From Limonium bicolor (Eukaryota; Streptophyta; Magnoliopsida; Caryophyllales; Plumbaginaceae), in the NCBI GenBank assembly GCA_023374045.1, contig CM041781.1, positions 144,514,982-144,578,981 on the forward strand: DNA of 64,000 nucleotides. Reading direction: 5' to 3'. The translations under genes were made by a program, and so were the position numbers. Below, piece after piece: positions 1-10,240 of this stretch (within the stretch, counting starts at the first letter, position 1; every line of letters starts with the position of its first letter). The notes under the pieces were generated by a model, which was not told where the DNA came from, searched no databases, and worked only from the letters and a program-made list of their open reading frames with translations.

Positions 1-236
1 TTCAAGTTTTAAAAGTAAGTTCTTCATGGCATTCCTATGCCGGCTGTTCCTTACCGAGTCCAGCTTCTCGCTGACTGGTATATTCTTTATATATATGATC
101 AGGCCGTTATGCCTTTTCAAGGTTTCGTTTCACAATTCTTAGGGTTTAAGTTGCCATATTGGCTTTGTTCGCCATCTTGGTACTTGCTAAGTACTTGTCA
201 CTTGTTAAGATTCTTCTTAACGGTCCCGTTATTACT

Positions 237-256
237 GCACTTGCCGAGGCAAGTGC
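237..256 (-). other. Leader hairpin, copy in element A
   Basis: GCACTTGC and GCAAGTGC pair perfectly around the 4-nt loop CGAG. The same hairpin with a different loop occurs in the leaders of B (13178-13197) and C (37824-37843). In element sense it lies roughly 940 nt after the primer site. A role in packaging or dimerisation is only a guess. Confidence 0.55.
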
Positions 257-1169
257 GTGGTACAGGCGGTTTTTAGGTTAACTCATACCGGTCACGGTAT
301 TGTTCACATTGTATTTGGTAGCCTCGTTGGCTCTTCCTTGATTTTTTAGTTGGATAACTACTCCTTAGAGCTGCTTCTCACTCATCTTGACATAACTGTC
401 GTTCATTTAGGTGTTCCTCCACTCTCGGGGTTCTTTAATTACTTAGTGCTTTGTTCTACCTCGTTACTCGTTCCCATGTCTTTACTGTGGTTACCGAGGT
501 TAAAGTCATTTAGGCACTACTTCTGTAGTCCTATTCGGGTATATCCCGTAGTTATGCTTGTAGTTGTCTAAGCTGTGCCCGTTAGGTATTGCAGCCTCTT
601 CGGGTGTGGTAGGGTGGGTATACCTACTCTTGACTAGATTCTTAGTCGGTTAGTGTACCGATGTTGGTATTACTTACTATGGCGGTCCGTAGACTTGTGT
701 CCCGATTCTCGTTATTTCTCATGTGTCCGCCTTGTTGCACGGTTGGTGCTTTTTTTTTATTACTGCTGCTCGGCCAGCTGGGTTCTCGCGACTGCTAAGC
801 ATGTCGCCCCAGGCTGCCACAAATTTCGGTCTCCTTGGATTAGGATTTCTCGATTTCTTGCCATTATGTGCGGTTATTGTCATTCCAGCGGGATCCGTCT
901 CCGGGATTTCCGGTTCTCGGGATCTACCGCATGACATGTTCTAGTTCATGTTGAAATATTTAGTAACTGCCAGATTAGGTTTCCCCGTCTCTCTGGCGTT
1001 CTTTCCCAAGCTTTTAATGCGGGGGTTGTGGAGGGCGGGTTTGGTATTGTAGGTATCCAGATCATACTGGAAGTTCCTAACTAGCGCATCTCTCACGCTA
1101 CCACTCAACCCTTAGCCCTAAGTCCCTAATTACTAACTCGGTATTACCTAAACTCGGTATTTCCAGTCA

Positions 1170-1196
1170 TCAGAGCGATACTTCGCTCTGATACCA
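1170..1196 (-). promoter_or_regulatory. Primer binding site and overlapping stem, element A
   Basis: On the minus strand TGGTATCAGAGCG (1184-1196) is complementary to the 3' end of plant initiator tRNA-Met, separated by four bases from the LTR end at 1201. The TCAGAGCG half of the site can pair with CGCTCTGA across a 6-nt loop (1170-1191). The same arrangement is present in B, C and E. Confidence 0.85.
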
Positions 1197-1845
1197 TTTT
1201 TGTAACACCCAACCGTTAATCTCGTCATTACCTCTTAACTGTTACTAATTACTCCTACTCTCGCAGCGGAACTCTAATTACAACGAGGGGTGAAACAACG
1301 CCGTTAGCCACCCATGTGGCTAACCAGGCCTTTCTTACATACCGTAACGGTCTGATGAACTGGAACAACCGAGTACTCCATACAAATACAATATCATTTC
1401 ACTTCTTTACTATACCGAGTCTACATTAACGGATGCCGATAACATACTCGGACTTACACCTCATTCAAATGCATAAGTAATTACAATCTAACTACCCTGC
1501 TCATGCAGTCCCCGTCCTACTCTCGAACGGTGGTCAGCTTCAAGCACCTGCACACTAAAAACGTTCCCCCTAGGGGGTCAGCTTACGCTGCGCATGAAAT
1601 TCGCATATACCGCGTGCTAACCGCGGTACGCCGACTACTTTGGGTCGGATATACATGGAGTTCATTTTAATCAAACAACATGCATCATGGCCATACAATA
1701 TATATGTATATCACACAAGGAATCTACATCCAATCACGGAACATGATTCCTAACTAACATAACATGTTGTTAGTGGTAACTGGTTACTCTTAGGCATTGA
1801 GGGTTATTCCTCACTATGCCTTGTTTACGTATTCAATGCCTCACC

Positions 1846-1970
1846 GCTCTCTCGGGTTACTTATTCGTATACACACCCATTCTCTTGGGCTACTCATTCA
1901 TATACTTACCCATTCTCTCGGGTTATTATACTCATTATCTCACCCACACTCTTGGGTTACTCATACTCAA
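1846..1970. repeat. Short tandem repeat in LTR A
   Basis: Three to four imperfect units of about 33-38 bp share CTCTCGGGTTAC or CTCTTGGGCTAC followed by CATTC. A plus-strand ORF here reads as a repeated HSLGLL peptide, which is a by-product of the repeat. Confidence 0.6.
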
Positions 1971-3197
1971 GCTCTTGTAGATTCTCGAGACACTACAGGT
2001 CTCCTACGTCACGCTTGTTACTCTTACATACTTAAGCCAAAACTCATGGCTCTCTAGCATAGTCTTATTCCCCGTTTCGACCCTACTCTGGGTCTAGCAT
2101 GGTGGGAAGGTTCAACTAGCTCACGGAACTCTCTCTTAGTTCCTATCTCTTTTACTTAGGTCCGATACTCTCGGACTACTCTCGTTCCCATACACTCCTC
2201 TCTCGGAGTTATAGTAATATCACGTATATTAGTCTAGAAGCATTCTCGATGTTTCAACGACTTTGGGAACTTTACTTGAATTGGGTAATCTTAGGTTTAA
2301 GTGTTACCCTCACAATCATATGCTTGTACATTCGGATATTTTCTTATACCGGGTAAAAATCCTCATATAGGAGGTCGACCATGTCTCAAGGGAGTTACAT
2401 AGTCCCTTAGGTCTCTTTACCTTTCTTATAAGTTCACATTATTGGACTAACTTCAATCCTCTCGATGGGGTTCATTATCTCTCCACTCATATTTATTTCG
2501 TGGATGTTCAATAAGGTTTTTCTAACCGTTATCGGGTATTTACTCACCCGTACATCTCCTCACATTCTAGGGAGTTCACATGTTTACGATATCGTTATGC
2601 TTTAATCGATAGTTTATGCGTGTGTGCATATTCCATTGCTTATGAGACTACCGTACTACGGTTATAGTCAATCAATACTCACTATGAGTCGGTCTAGGCA
2701 CTCTGTTAGACCACACCGGCATACAAGTATGTTAGCTCATTACAACATACAACAATGCATGCATAATCAAACAAGGGATTATTTTCATGCTTTAATCTTG
2801 ATTAAGCCGGCACACAAACACACAAATCAGAGTAACTCGGTTAGCATACGGGGCATGAGAAAATCATACCTTTCACCGGGGTTTTTACTTTACCGTGGCA
2901 TCTCACCATGCTCGGGTCACGCACGACTCTCTGATAATGTTTCAAACATTATTGTTAACACTAAACTCATACGGTACATAATAAAATGCTATTCCCGTAT
3001 TTACCCCGTTATCCCATTAACTCGGTTTTACTCTTGTCAATTTGAGTTCTCACTTCTCAATCACTTCTAACACTTTATCACACTTCCTAGGGCCTTTACA
3101 TGTCACCAAACAAGGCCTTAACATCTTATAACATCATTAACATTCAAACCCCCATCATTTAAACCCTTTAAAACACTCTCTGTAGGTTTCTGGGGGT

Positions 3198-3462
3198 GGT
3201 CCGGGACTTGGTCCTTACCCTAAGTCCCGGACCAATACTCATCACAACTCTCGGGTGGAATTTCAACACTGGTCCGGGACCTTGTCCCTATCCCAAGTCC
3301 CGGACCAAACACGGCTTGCACTCTCGGCCTAAATAAATGGGGTGGTCCGGGACCTTGTCCTCATCTTATGTCCCGGACCAAGGTGGGCATTGAACTCTCG
3401 GTAAGAAAAAGGGGGTGGTCAGGGGGTGGTCCGGACTTTGTCCATGGACTAGGTCCCGGACC
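3198..3462. repeat. Tandem array of inverted arms in LTR A
   Basis: Four units spaced about 70-80 bp each contain GGTCCGGGAC and, 15-20 bp later, GTCCCGGACC, so each unit can fold into a hairpin. Unit starts are near 3198, 3272, 3344 and 3427. LTR D (63718-63973) has the same array; unrelated-sequence arrays of the same design occur in the LTRs of B, E and G1. Confidence 0.8.
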
Positions 3463-5497
3463 CTGCTACAGATTTTACCAATTTTGACAGTTTCTTAATC
3501 TGTTACAGGTTATCTCTTAACCCATTGATTAACCCATCTTCACCAACTAAAATCCACATGTTTTAGCATCTAATTACCCACCTAAGCCACCTTAACCAAC
3601 CACCAAGTACACTCATCAATTCTAATTATTTTCACCCAAAATTCACTTACACTTTCATAACTTGTTTCCTTGTTTTCTAATACTCTTGTAACAGATTTTG
3701 GTGTTGCCTCCCACCATTCAATACTTCATTCATTAATGCCATTACCAGCACCCAAATGACATTATCCTCACTGCTAACACACTCTTCTTCTTGGTTTGGT
3801 TTTCAAACCATTAATCACTCACCTACACTTCTTAAACCAACTAGTTCCTTCCTTATAATGGAACACCCAAGTTCATAATCTCCAAGGAAATTTTGACAGC
3901 ACTTGCCTACTTCTCAAGCATATTCACCACACATAAAACAGCTCATAAACACTTCTTCATTCCTGTTTAATGAACAAAACAACTACAATACTCCAAATTT
4001 CCCTCTTGTTTACACATGTACACTAGTTTAGTTTCTAGGTTTATTTGCACACATAAACCTCATTTAAACATTCTCTTTCAACTCAATATTGTAGTATCAT
4101 TACTACTCAAGCTCAAGGTTGTTTATACAGCCCCAACATAAGTTTCCCCAAGGCAAATAAAACTATCACAAGGTAAGCTTTTTACCTTGTTCATTTCGGT
4201 TTTCACCCTTCTTTTCTTCTATCTTGTTCTCTCTTTCACTTCTTGTTCTCACACCAAACAAAGGAGCATAGATTGCCAACTACAACCATATCCCCGCACA
4301 CATCAACAAGTAAGTTTCAATATTTCCACATAACCTAATATATTTCAAGGAGCTAGTTTTCAAGGTTTAGCTTAGGTATTACCTTAAGGTATCCAAATGG
4401 AGAGTTAGGCAATCAAAATGATGAAGTTCCACCACTCCACAAGGACATGAAGAAACCGACTGAAATGGAAGAAAATTTTCAACGTGGGAAAATTTTCCAA
4501 ATTGCAAGAACAAGCTAGGAATGATGAACTTTGGCTTATATTCTTACCTTAGAACATTAAGGAGATGATGGAGATCAAAATAAGCTCTTCAAGCTTCAAA
4601 AGGCCCAACACCCATGGAAGTGAAGGTGGAGGAATCGAGATTTTGAGGGGTGGAAAACGTAGCCCTCGCCGATACGAATCTAACGGTATAATTTTTGTGC
4701 GATTCGGTGAAGAAATGAGAAATGAGCAACTGAGAAGAGGTTGAAGAGGGGCTGTTTTGCTCACGTATGGAATCGCCATATACAGAGAATGAAGAAGAAG
4801 AAGCTCTGGTGGGGGAAGAATTATCGTGAGAGATAGAAGAGAATGGGGAGTGAGGGTATTAATATCTCATTTAAACTATTCACTCCCTTTACTTTAATAT
4901 TTTGTCCTTTTGTGACTAAATAAACTAGCTTGTTTATTTAAAGGCATGTATGAGTACCAATTAAAACCGGCCCCACACAAAATACTAACTGGTAGCGTTT
5001 TTCATTTTTTTTACAGGAAACGCTCGATAATTTACCCGGTTTTAGCACTATTCACTAACCGGGCCCGTTTTTCGGATTTTTCTTGTTTCTTTATTTTTAA
5101 TGGCTATTAAGCTTCCATTAATACTTAATTATAGTTATTTAATCAACTATAATTTTTACGGGTCCATTTGACCACTTAAAGTCACGTTTTCGGGTTTTCT
5201 CGAAAAACGTGCTTTTATGTTAATTAGCGTTTTAATCCATTATTTGGATCCTTTTCTTCGGGAATCATTCCCGTATACTAATTAGGCCTAACTAAGCCTT
5301 AGGAATCCATCTCGGACCCTCTCGAGATCATATATCTCTTATACTCATTTAACGCGCATTTTAGCGTTTTTCGCTTTTCAAGCGTTTTCTCTTTTCTTTT
5401 GGTTTTTTCTTTTTACCAATACTCTTTAGGCACCATTAGGCCCTTAATAATTTTATTAGAGTAATTTAATCACCATTTTTAGATCCGGGGGTATTAA

Positions 5498-5510
5498 ATC
5501 TCCCCCCTTT
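5498..5510 (-). other. Chimeric junction: purine-tract remnant of A fused to LTR of B
   Basis: ATCTCCCCCC follows the A LTR exactly as the polypurine tract follows the LTRs of B and C. Within it the sequence switches to the interior of the B LTR (compare TCCCCCTTTT at 15141-15150). The first ~989 bp of the B LTR, present at 14152-15140, is missing here. The shared C5-6/T3-4 run is microhomology at the breakpoint. Confidence 0.65.
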
Positions 5511-5780
5511 TCCTTAGCATGCATGACCGGAGATCGGTCCCGGGTTTCCTCACTCAAGTTCCAGTTAGTAGTAATCTCAAGACGATATTTGTTGGTTAAC
5601 CTCTTTCGGTTCATATCGTCCCTTATTAGGGAGCGTTCCTTAGTCTCACTCAATTCCTTACTAAACATTGGTTAGTAAGTTCTCACGGTATGTTGTGTTA
5701 GTTTTCAAACATCACACAATATATTCCGGTTGCATGCTTTATCTTGTTTAGTGAGCACACAAAACAAATAGCACACAAGC

Positions 5781-5794
5781 CGAGGGACACCTCG
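5781..5794 (-). other. LTR core hairpin, left LTR of B
   Basis: CGAGG and CCTCG pair around GACA within a conserved block (GCACACAAGC before, AAGCAGG after). Copies are at 15438-15451 (B right) and 41844-41857 and 52253-52266 (E). C and D have CCGG stems at the same place. Confidence 0.5.
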
Positions 5795-6148
5795 TTGGCA
5801 AGCAGGTCACAAGAGAACTGTACCGTTCACCGTTGGCCGTTCAGTTGCTTAATCTCTTCCGGAGTCCAATTTCCAAGTCCTAAAACATTCATTCAGTTTT
5901 AGGTTGTTAATCACTTAACTCAATTCAACTTACTTATCTTACTTAACTTACATAACCCTTAATGATCCCCACCTAACATCTCTTAAGTCTTACAACTTAA
6001 TCTTACGAACTTAATCTTAAACCTTTAAGTTTATTCTTAACTTGATCCCTTAGGTCTTTATACCACTAATCATCATTGCCCCCTTAATAGGGGTACCATT
6101 AATACCACTAAACACTCTTAGGGTTTCTTTTTTTTTTTTTTATGGTCT

Positions 6149-6266
6149 GACCGACCCACCGACCGACCCACCCCCTGGGTAGGTCGGCTGCAGAGAACAT
6201 CCAACTTCACAGTTTCAGCCCGACCGACCCAGACTGGGGTCGGTCCCCTGGGTAGGTCGGCTGCAG
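6149..6266. repeat. Inverted-arm repeat pair in left LTR of B
   Basis: Repeated CCGACCGACCCA and GGGTAGGTCGG arms form two self-complementary units ending in GGCTGCAG. The other LTR has the same at 15801-15920. It is analogous to the arrays in A, D, E and G1. Confidence 0.7.
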
Positions 6267-7320
6267 AAACTTCCCATACATTGTCAAACTTTCTCCAATT
6301 TTTTTCCTCAAGCCTCCTAATGTGTTCTAACATCATTTGGCACATCAAACACACCTTATAACCTCCACCAAACTCATTAAAACAACTTCCAAAGATCTTC
6401 TCAAACATTTGCTCAATTCTTACAAACACTCCTAACACTTATCATATAATTCCTTACATTACCAACTTGTATCTTTACCAAAACTTCAACCAACCCAAGT
6501 GTTCCCTCCTTAACAGTTTGGGCACTTCATAAACATTATTTTCCATTTTCAGTTCATTTACCAAAACTTCCTCAAGTCATCTTACATAACCATGCACAAA
6601 TTCCTCTATTTTCCATTTGTTACTCATCATTCCTAAACTCTTGGGCATACCTAAACATTTCTTGTCATCCTTTAGCACCTTAACCTTGTTCTTCTTTACC
6701 TTAACTATATTGCACCTTCCTTGGACATTTCCACCTCCTTTTACTCACTTACTCACCATTCTCACGATCATACGCTCTTTTACATTCCTTGTCATTTTCC
6801 TTGATGACTTACAACATCCTCCTACCTTTATCACTTCCATCACCCAAGTCCACACATTACCATTCAACTAAACCTTACTAGTCCACCACTAACATCATCA
6901 CACTTACACAAGGTTCTCAAAACTCTCATTGTCTTACTCTCTAGTTCATACCTAAATCTCCTTAAGGCATTATACACCTTTCCTTAAAACTTATGCACAA
7001 GTCTTACATTCCTCATATCATGATTTTGGTGTGTTTAGTACACTCGCCAATCCTCTAATTCCTCCTAGACATCTCTAGGTCACTCTAAACCTCAAGAACT
7101 CCTTAGTTAACTCATTTCCACCTAATTTTTCTTTTCATGCTCCCTAGTAAACCCTAGGGCATATTAACTCACCACTACCACTTAAACACTTTGTTTTCTA
7201 CAAAATTTCGCCATAGCTCCTCTAGTATCTTATCATGCCCAAACACATTATTCTTCCTCATTCAACCATCTCACAACAAACTCAATATATTGCAATAGTC
7301 TTAAATTGCATAGCACTAAG

Positions 7321-7384
7321 GCTCTTAAATGACATGGCTCTTAGGCCCTTAAATGACATGGCTCTTAGGCCCTTAAATGACATG
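7321..7384. repeat. 24-bp tandem repeat in left LTR of B
   Basis: Two full 24-bp units and one shortened unit of GCTCTTAGGCCCTTAAATGA-CATG lie in tandem. The right LTR has the same at 16977-17040. A peptide repeat LRPLNDMA on the plus strand is a by-product. Confidence 0.75.
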
Positions 7385-8871
7385 AATTTAAACACTGAAT
7401 TTCCCACATATAAAGCTTTCAACCTGCAAATACACCCATCAATCTCATAGTAGTTATACTGCTCTTAAAATCCATCTTAAACTTATATTACTAACTCATT
7501 CCCATTGGCTCCTTAGTCACAAGTTCACAAGCTTATTTAAGTTCTTTTTCTTAGGTTATATAACCCAATACACAATGTAAGCTCTAAGCCACATTGGTAT
7601 CCACCTAAACTCATCCCTTAAAACTTAAACCACCATTAGGTAAGCATTTTACCTTGTTTTCTCAAGCTTATCTTAACTTCCTCCTTAGACCTTCTTCTTG
7701 CATGAATCTCGGCCACCACTTAAATTCCCCTTGCCAATGTTATAATCAATATTCAATGACTCATATGAGTACTAAACAATACAATAGCCTCAAGGAATAA
7801 AAACCTAGGTTAGAAATGTGTTCTAAGGCATAAAAGTGGATGATTACCTTTGAAGTCTCAAGGTAGACTTTGGCATTGAATGAAATAGGACCTCCAATAG
7901 TCCTTGGTGAATAAATCAAGCTAGAACAAGGCATAAAAACAAGGCCCCGTGAGTAGAAATTTTCGGCCATGTAGAAGAAATGATGGAAACATGATTTTTC
8001 TTACATTTTCTTTACCTTAAGAGAATGGAGAAGCTAATGAGCTCTTCAAACTTGATTTTCCTCCATCAATGGAGTTTTCTCTTGGCACCAAAATGGAGCT
8101 TTGAAGGATTTGAAAAGATAGAAAGATAGGTCTTGGCCTAACTAAGAGAAATATGTGTTTAGTTTTTGATTTGGAGCTAAAATGAGAAAGTTATGGACAT
8201 TTGAAGAAGAGAGGAGAGAGGTAGGCTAATATAAGGTATTTTGCTTTTATAAAGCAAATAGTACTATTCTCTCTTTTTCCTCTTCTTTTCCTTTAATTGC
8301 TTTGTCATGTGGTGACTCCCCACATCAAAAACCAGCCCCCTCTTATAATGGAGATATTTATGGTCTTGGTTGACCATCTTATTGACTTATGCTGACTTAA
8401 GCTTAATTTGGGCACTATTTGGCACTATTCACTAATTAGTGCACATATTCGTGAAATTTTTGGTTTCCCATTGATTTAGGCTTCCTAATGTGATACTAAT
8501 TAGTACACATGTTGATTAAAGAGTAATGATGGACATTTAGCCACTCAAAACTCATTCTAAGACAATTTCTCAAAAATGTGCTTTAAGACTTCTTAAAGCA
8601 CATTTTGTGTTTTAACTTGTTTTCAAGCTTGGTTTCCTTTGCTAATTGATTTAAAATGACCATTAGAATATTACTAAGGTCTTATCATGATATTTGGGTA
8701 CTCACCCAAGTCTCTCCAAGCTTAGAGCACATTTTTGCCCTAATTGCCCTTAAGGTATTTCCTTGCGTTTTCCTTGGGTTAAATTGTCTACCAATCTTTC
8801 TAAGGCATATTCTAGCCTTACTACATCATAATTTGATGTTTACTTAGCATACTTAGGTTTGGGGTATTTCA

Positions 8872-8908
8872 ATCTACCCCCCTTTAAAGAACTTTGTCCC
8901 CAAAGTTC
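8872..8908 (-). promoter_or_regulatory. Polypurine tract and adjacent hairpin, element B
   Basis: In element sense a hairpin GAACTTTG / CAAAGTTC with a 4-nt loop (8889-8908) is followed by TTTAAAGGGGGGTAGAT directly before the 3' LTR. The same hairpin-tract order, with different paired bases, is seen in C, E and G1. Confidence 0.8.
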
Positions 8909-9119
8909 CCATGCATTTTATCTCATTAGAATACATGTATTACCTCATTCCTTAGATCATATAGATCATACTTATGTATACTTAATCTCATTGGATCATT
9001 GGATCCGCCATATTCTTATACTTAAATATCACACAACATGCTTAAGCATGTGTAGCACTCAAAATTCCTTTTGTTCCTTTTTGATGATTAAAACATTCAC
9101 ATAACTTCCAACGTATTCT

Positions 9120-9235
9120 CCCATGTCACCGGTCCGTAGACAATGGCTCATTCGTCCTTGTCACCATGGGCCAGGATACAAAACACGCTGCTCTCCCCAT
9201 GTCACCGGTCCGAAGACAAAGGCTCGTGCGTCCTC
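9120..9235. repeat. Short direct duplication in B internal region
   Basis: Two copies of a ~38-bp segment beginning CCATGTCACCGGTCCG, at about 9121-9158 and 9198-9235, are separated by about 40 bp. The function is unknown. Confidence 0.6.
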
Positions 9236-9366
9236 GACTTCATAGGAGACTCAGTAAAAGGTAATCCTTTTTACGAGGTCATGTGAGGAATAATTCCTCT
9301 AATTAAAAACAATCAACTCCAATTCCATTTTATCCTATGGCCTCTATCCTTAGTGTGATTAAATTG

Positions 9367-9498
9367 TGACCACTGTAGGGAGTTTCAGGTATCATCCAAC
9401 CCTGATGTGATCAGCATCAGTGTAGAACTATCCTTCCACCCCAAATTTGTGTTCGGTTTCCCTTGATCCCTAGAAATCAAGTTCCACCTCCCACGTCA
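9367..9498. other. Conserved multi-stem block, copy in element B
   Basis: This 132-nt stretch is about 80% identical by eye to 36216-36348 in element C, although the surrounding internal sequence is poorly conserved. It can fold with CTGATG/CATCAG (9402-9420) and CTTGAT/ATCAAG (9462-9481) enclosed by GGGAG/CTCCC plus TGA/TCA ends. One base pair changes on both sides between the copies (T-A here, C-G in C). It may be a structured RNA or a DNA signal; it is not a hammerhead ribozyme. Confidence 0.5.
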
Positions 9499-10033
9499 TT
9501 TTCAAACATCCAAATAATTCACTCATGTCCAATTTTCTATCTTTTTAGTTCTTCTAATCATAATCAATACATCTCTAAAGTGTGGACTCATTCCATTAAC
9601 CATTCCCAAGTCATCTCTTAGTAATTACCTCAAGACTTAGATTCCTACTAAGTTCTCTAACTGTCCCATACCAATTCTCGCCATGTTATACCTCATAGAA
9701 TTACAATTTCCTTCCTCATACTCATATCAAATAATATCTCATAGTGTTATCTTATTCATATCTCACACATAGTCTCATATCAACTCATACCTCATATATA
9801 TTCCTTATTTCTTAAGTCTCCTTAATCCTCTTCCTTAATTCTCTTAACTTGTACTCACACCGGAGTTAACAAGATAGGTACTTAATATGTATGGTATTCA
9901 CATCTTCTGTGTGCAATAACCATGATTTATCTCAAAATGTTTATGTAAAACATATTCTCAAATTATTTTGTGCTATGCACACCGTAGTTTATGTACTCAG
10001 TACAAACATACGCTAAGCGTTTTCGCTCTATAC

Positions 10034-10067
10034 TACCCCCCTTAAAATGGATTACGCCCACGTAATC
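10034..10067 (-). promoter_or_regulatory. Second polypurine tract with hairpin, element B
   Basis: In element sense GATTACG / CGTAATC with a 4-nt loop (10050-10067) is followed by CATTTTAAGGGGGGTAG. C (34388-34424) and E (48968-49000) have the same module with GGGTACG / CGTACCC stems. It may be a supplementary plus-strand initiation site. Confidence 0.6.
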
Positions 10068-10069
10068 AA

Positions 10070-10240
10070 TTATATCATCCTTGAACATAAGTTCAAGATG
10101 TCTAATTCTTACCAAGCATTCTAGCTTCCATGTCATCTATCTTGCTTATAATTCGATCAGAAATGACTTAGTCTCTGTATCGAGGATTCTTAACAGTACT
10201 TATACCGTTTCCTTAACTTTGTTTGGTCTAACCTCAAAGG
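10070..10240 (-). pseudogene. Possible relic of pol 3' end (chromodomain region), element B
   Basis: In element sense, just upstream of the second purine tract, short stretches resemble the end of pol in E: one reads close to its ILDSKT segment, another lines up with the GAAGAGGCCACG segment of its chromodomain. Stops and indels interrupt it throughout. The position is the same as in E, where pol ends 12 bp before the corresponding hairpin. The similarity is weak and judged by eye. Confidence 0.35.

Larger units (their letters stand above)
1..1200 (-). mobile_element. Element A, internal region (partial, non-coding)
   Basis: This is the primer-site end of the internal region of a minus-strand LTR element; the rest lies left of the window. 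The minus strand has no reading frame resembling gag or pol. Blocks match the corresponding part of element B (13000-14150), for example the stretch ending in GGCAGTTA near 960-980 versus 13897-13905 and the GCCCTCCAC block near 1030 versus 13980. It ends at a tRNA-Met primer site abutting the LTR at 1201. Like B and C it appears to be a family whose leader is preserved although its coding capacity is gone. Plus-strand ORFs of 70-93 codons here show no recognisable domain and are probably chance. Confidence 0.75.
1201..5497 (-). mobile_element. LTR of element A (~4.3 kb)
   Basis: The LTR starts on the plus strand with TGTAACACCC, the usual U5 end of this group reversed, directly after a primer site. 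It ends in a stretch aligning with the U3 start of B, C and E (TGAAATACCCC there, TTAATACCCCC here), followed by a short C-rich purine-tract remnant. A primer site on the left and a polypurine remnant on the right mean this single LTR once bordered two internal regions, as in a shared-LTR tandem element. It includes a CAGCGGAA motif near the end, tandem repeats at 1846-1970 and an inverted-arm array at 3198-3462. Plus-strand ORFs such as 2624-3070 are not convincing genes. Confidence 0.8.
5508..8871 (-). mobile_element. 3' LTR of element B, truncated
   Basis: It aligns almost base for base with 15150-18612 and ends in TATTTCA before the purine tract. The part equivalent to 14152-15140 is absent, and about 82 bp found in the other LTR (17865-17946) is missing near 8210. 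A 71-codon ORF shared by both LTRs (5456-5668 and 15087-15308, minus strand) is not thought to be a gene. Confidence 0.85.

Noticed and set aside
1170..1196. tRNA genes at the tRNA-Met-like motifs
   Set aside because: Only the 13-nt primer complement is present at each place, without the rest of a tRNA.
2624..3070. 148-codon ORF in LTR A as a host gene
   Set aside because: The composition is LTR-like, there is no domain, and it lies wholly within an LTR.
9402..9420. Hammerhead ribozyme, suggested by CTGATG in the B/C block
   Set aside because: The required CUGANGA ... GAAA core is absent on both strands in both copies.
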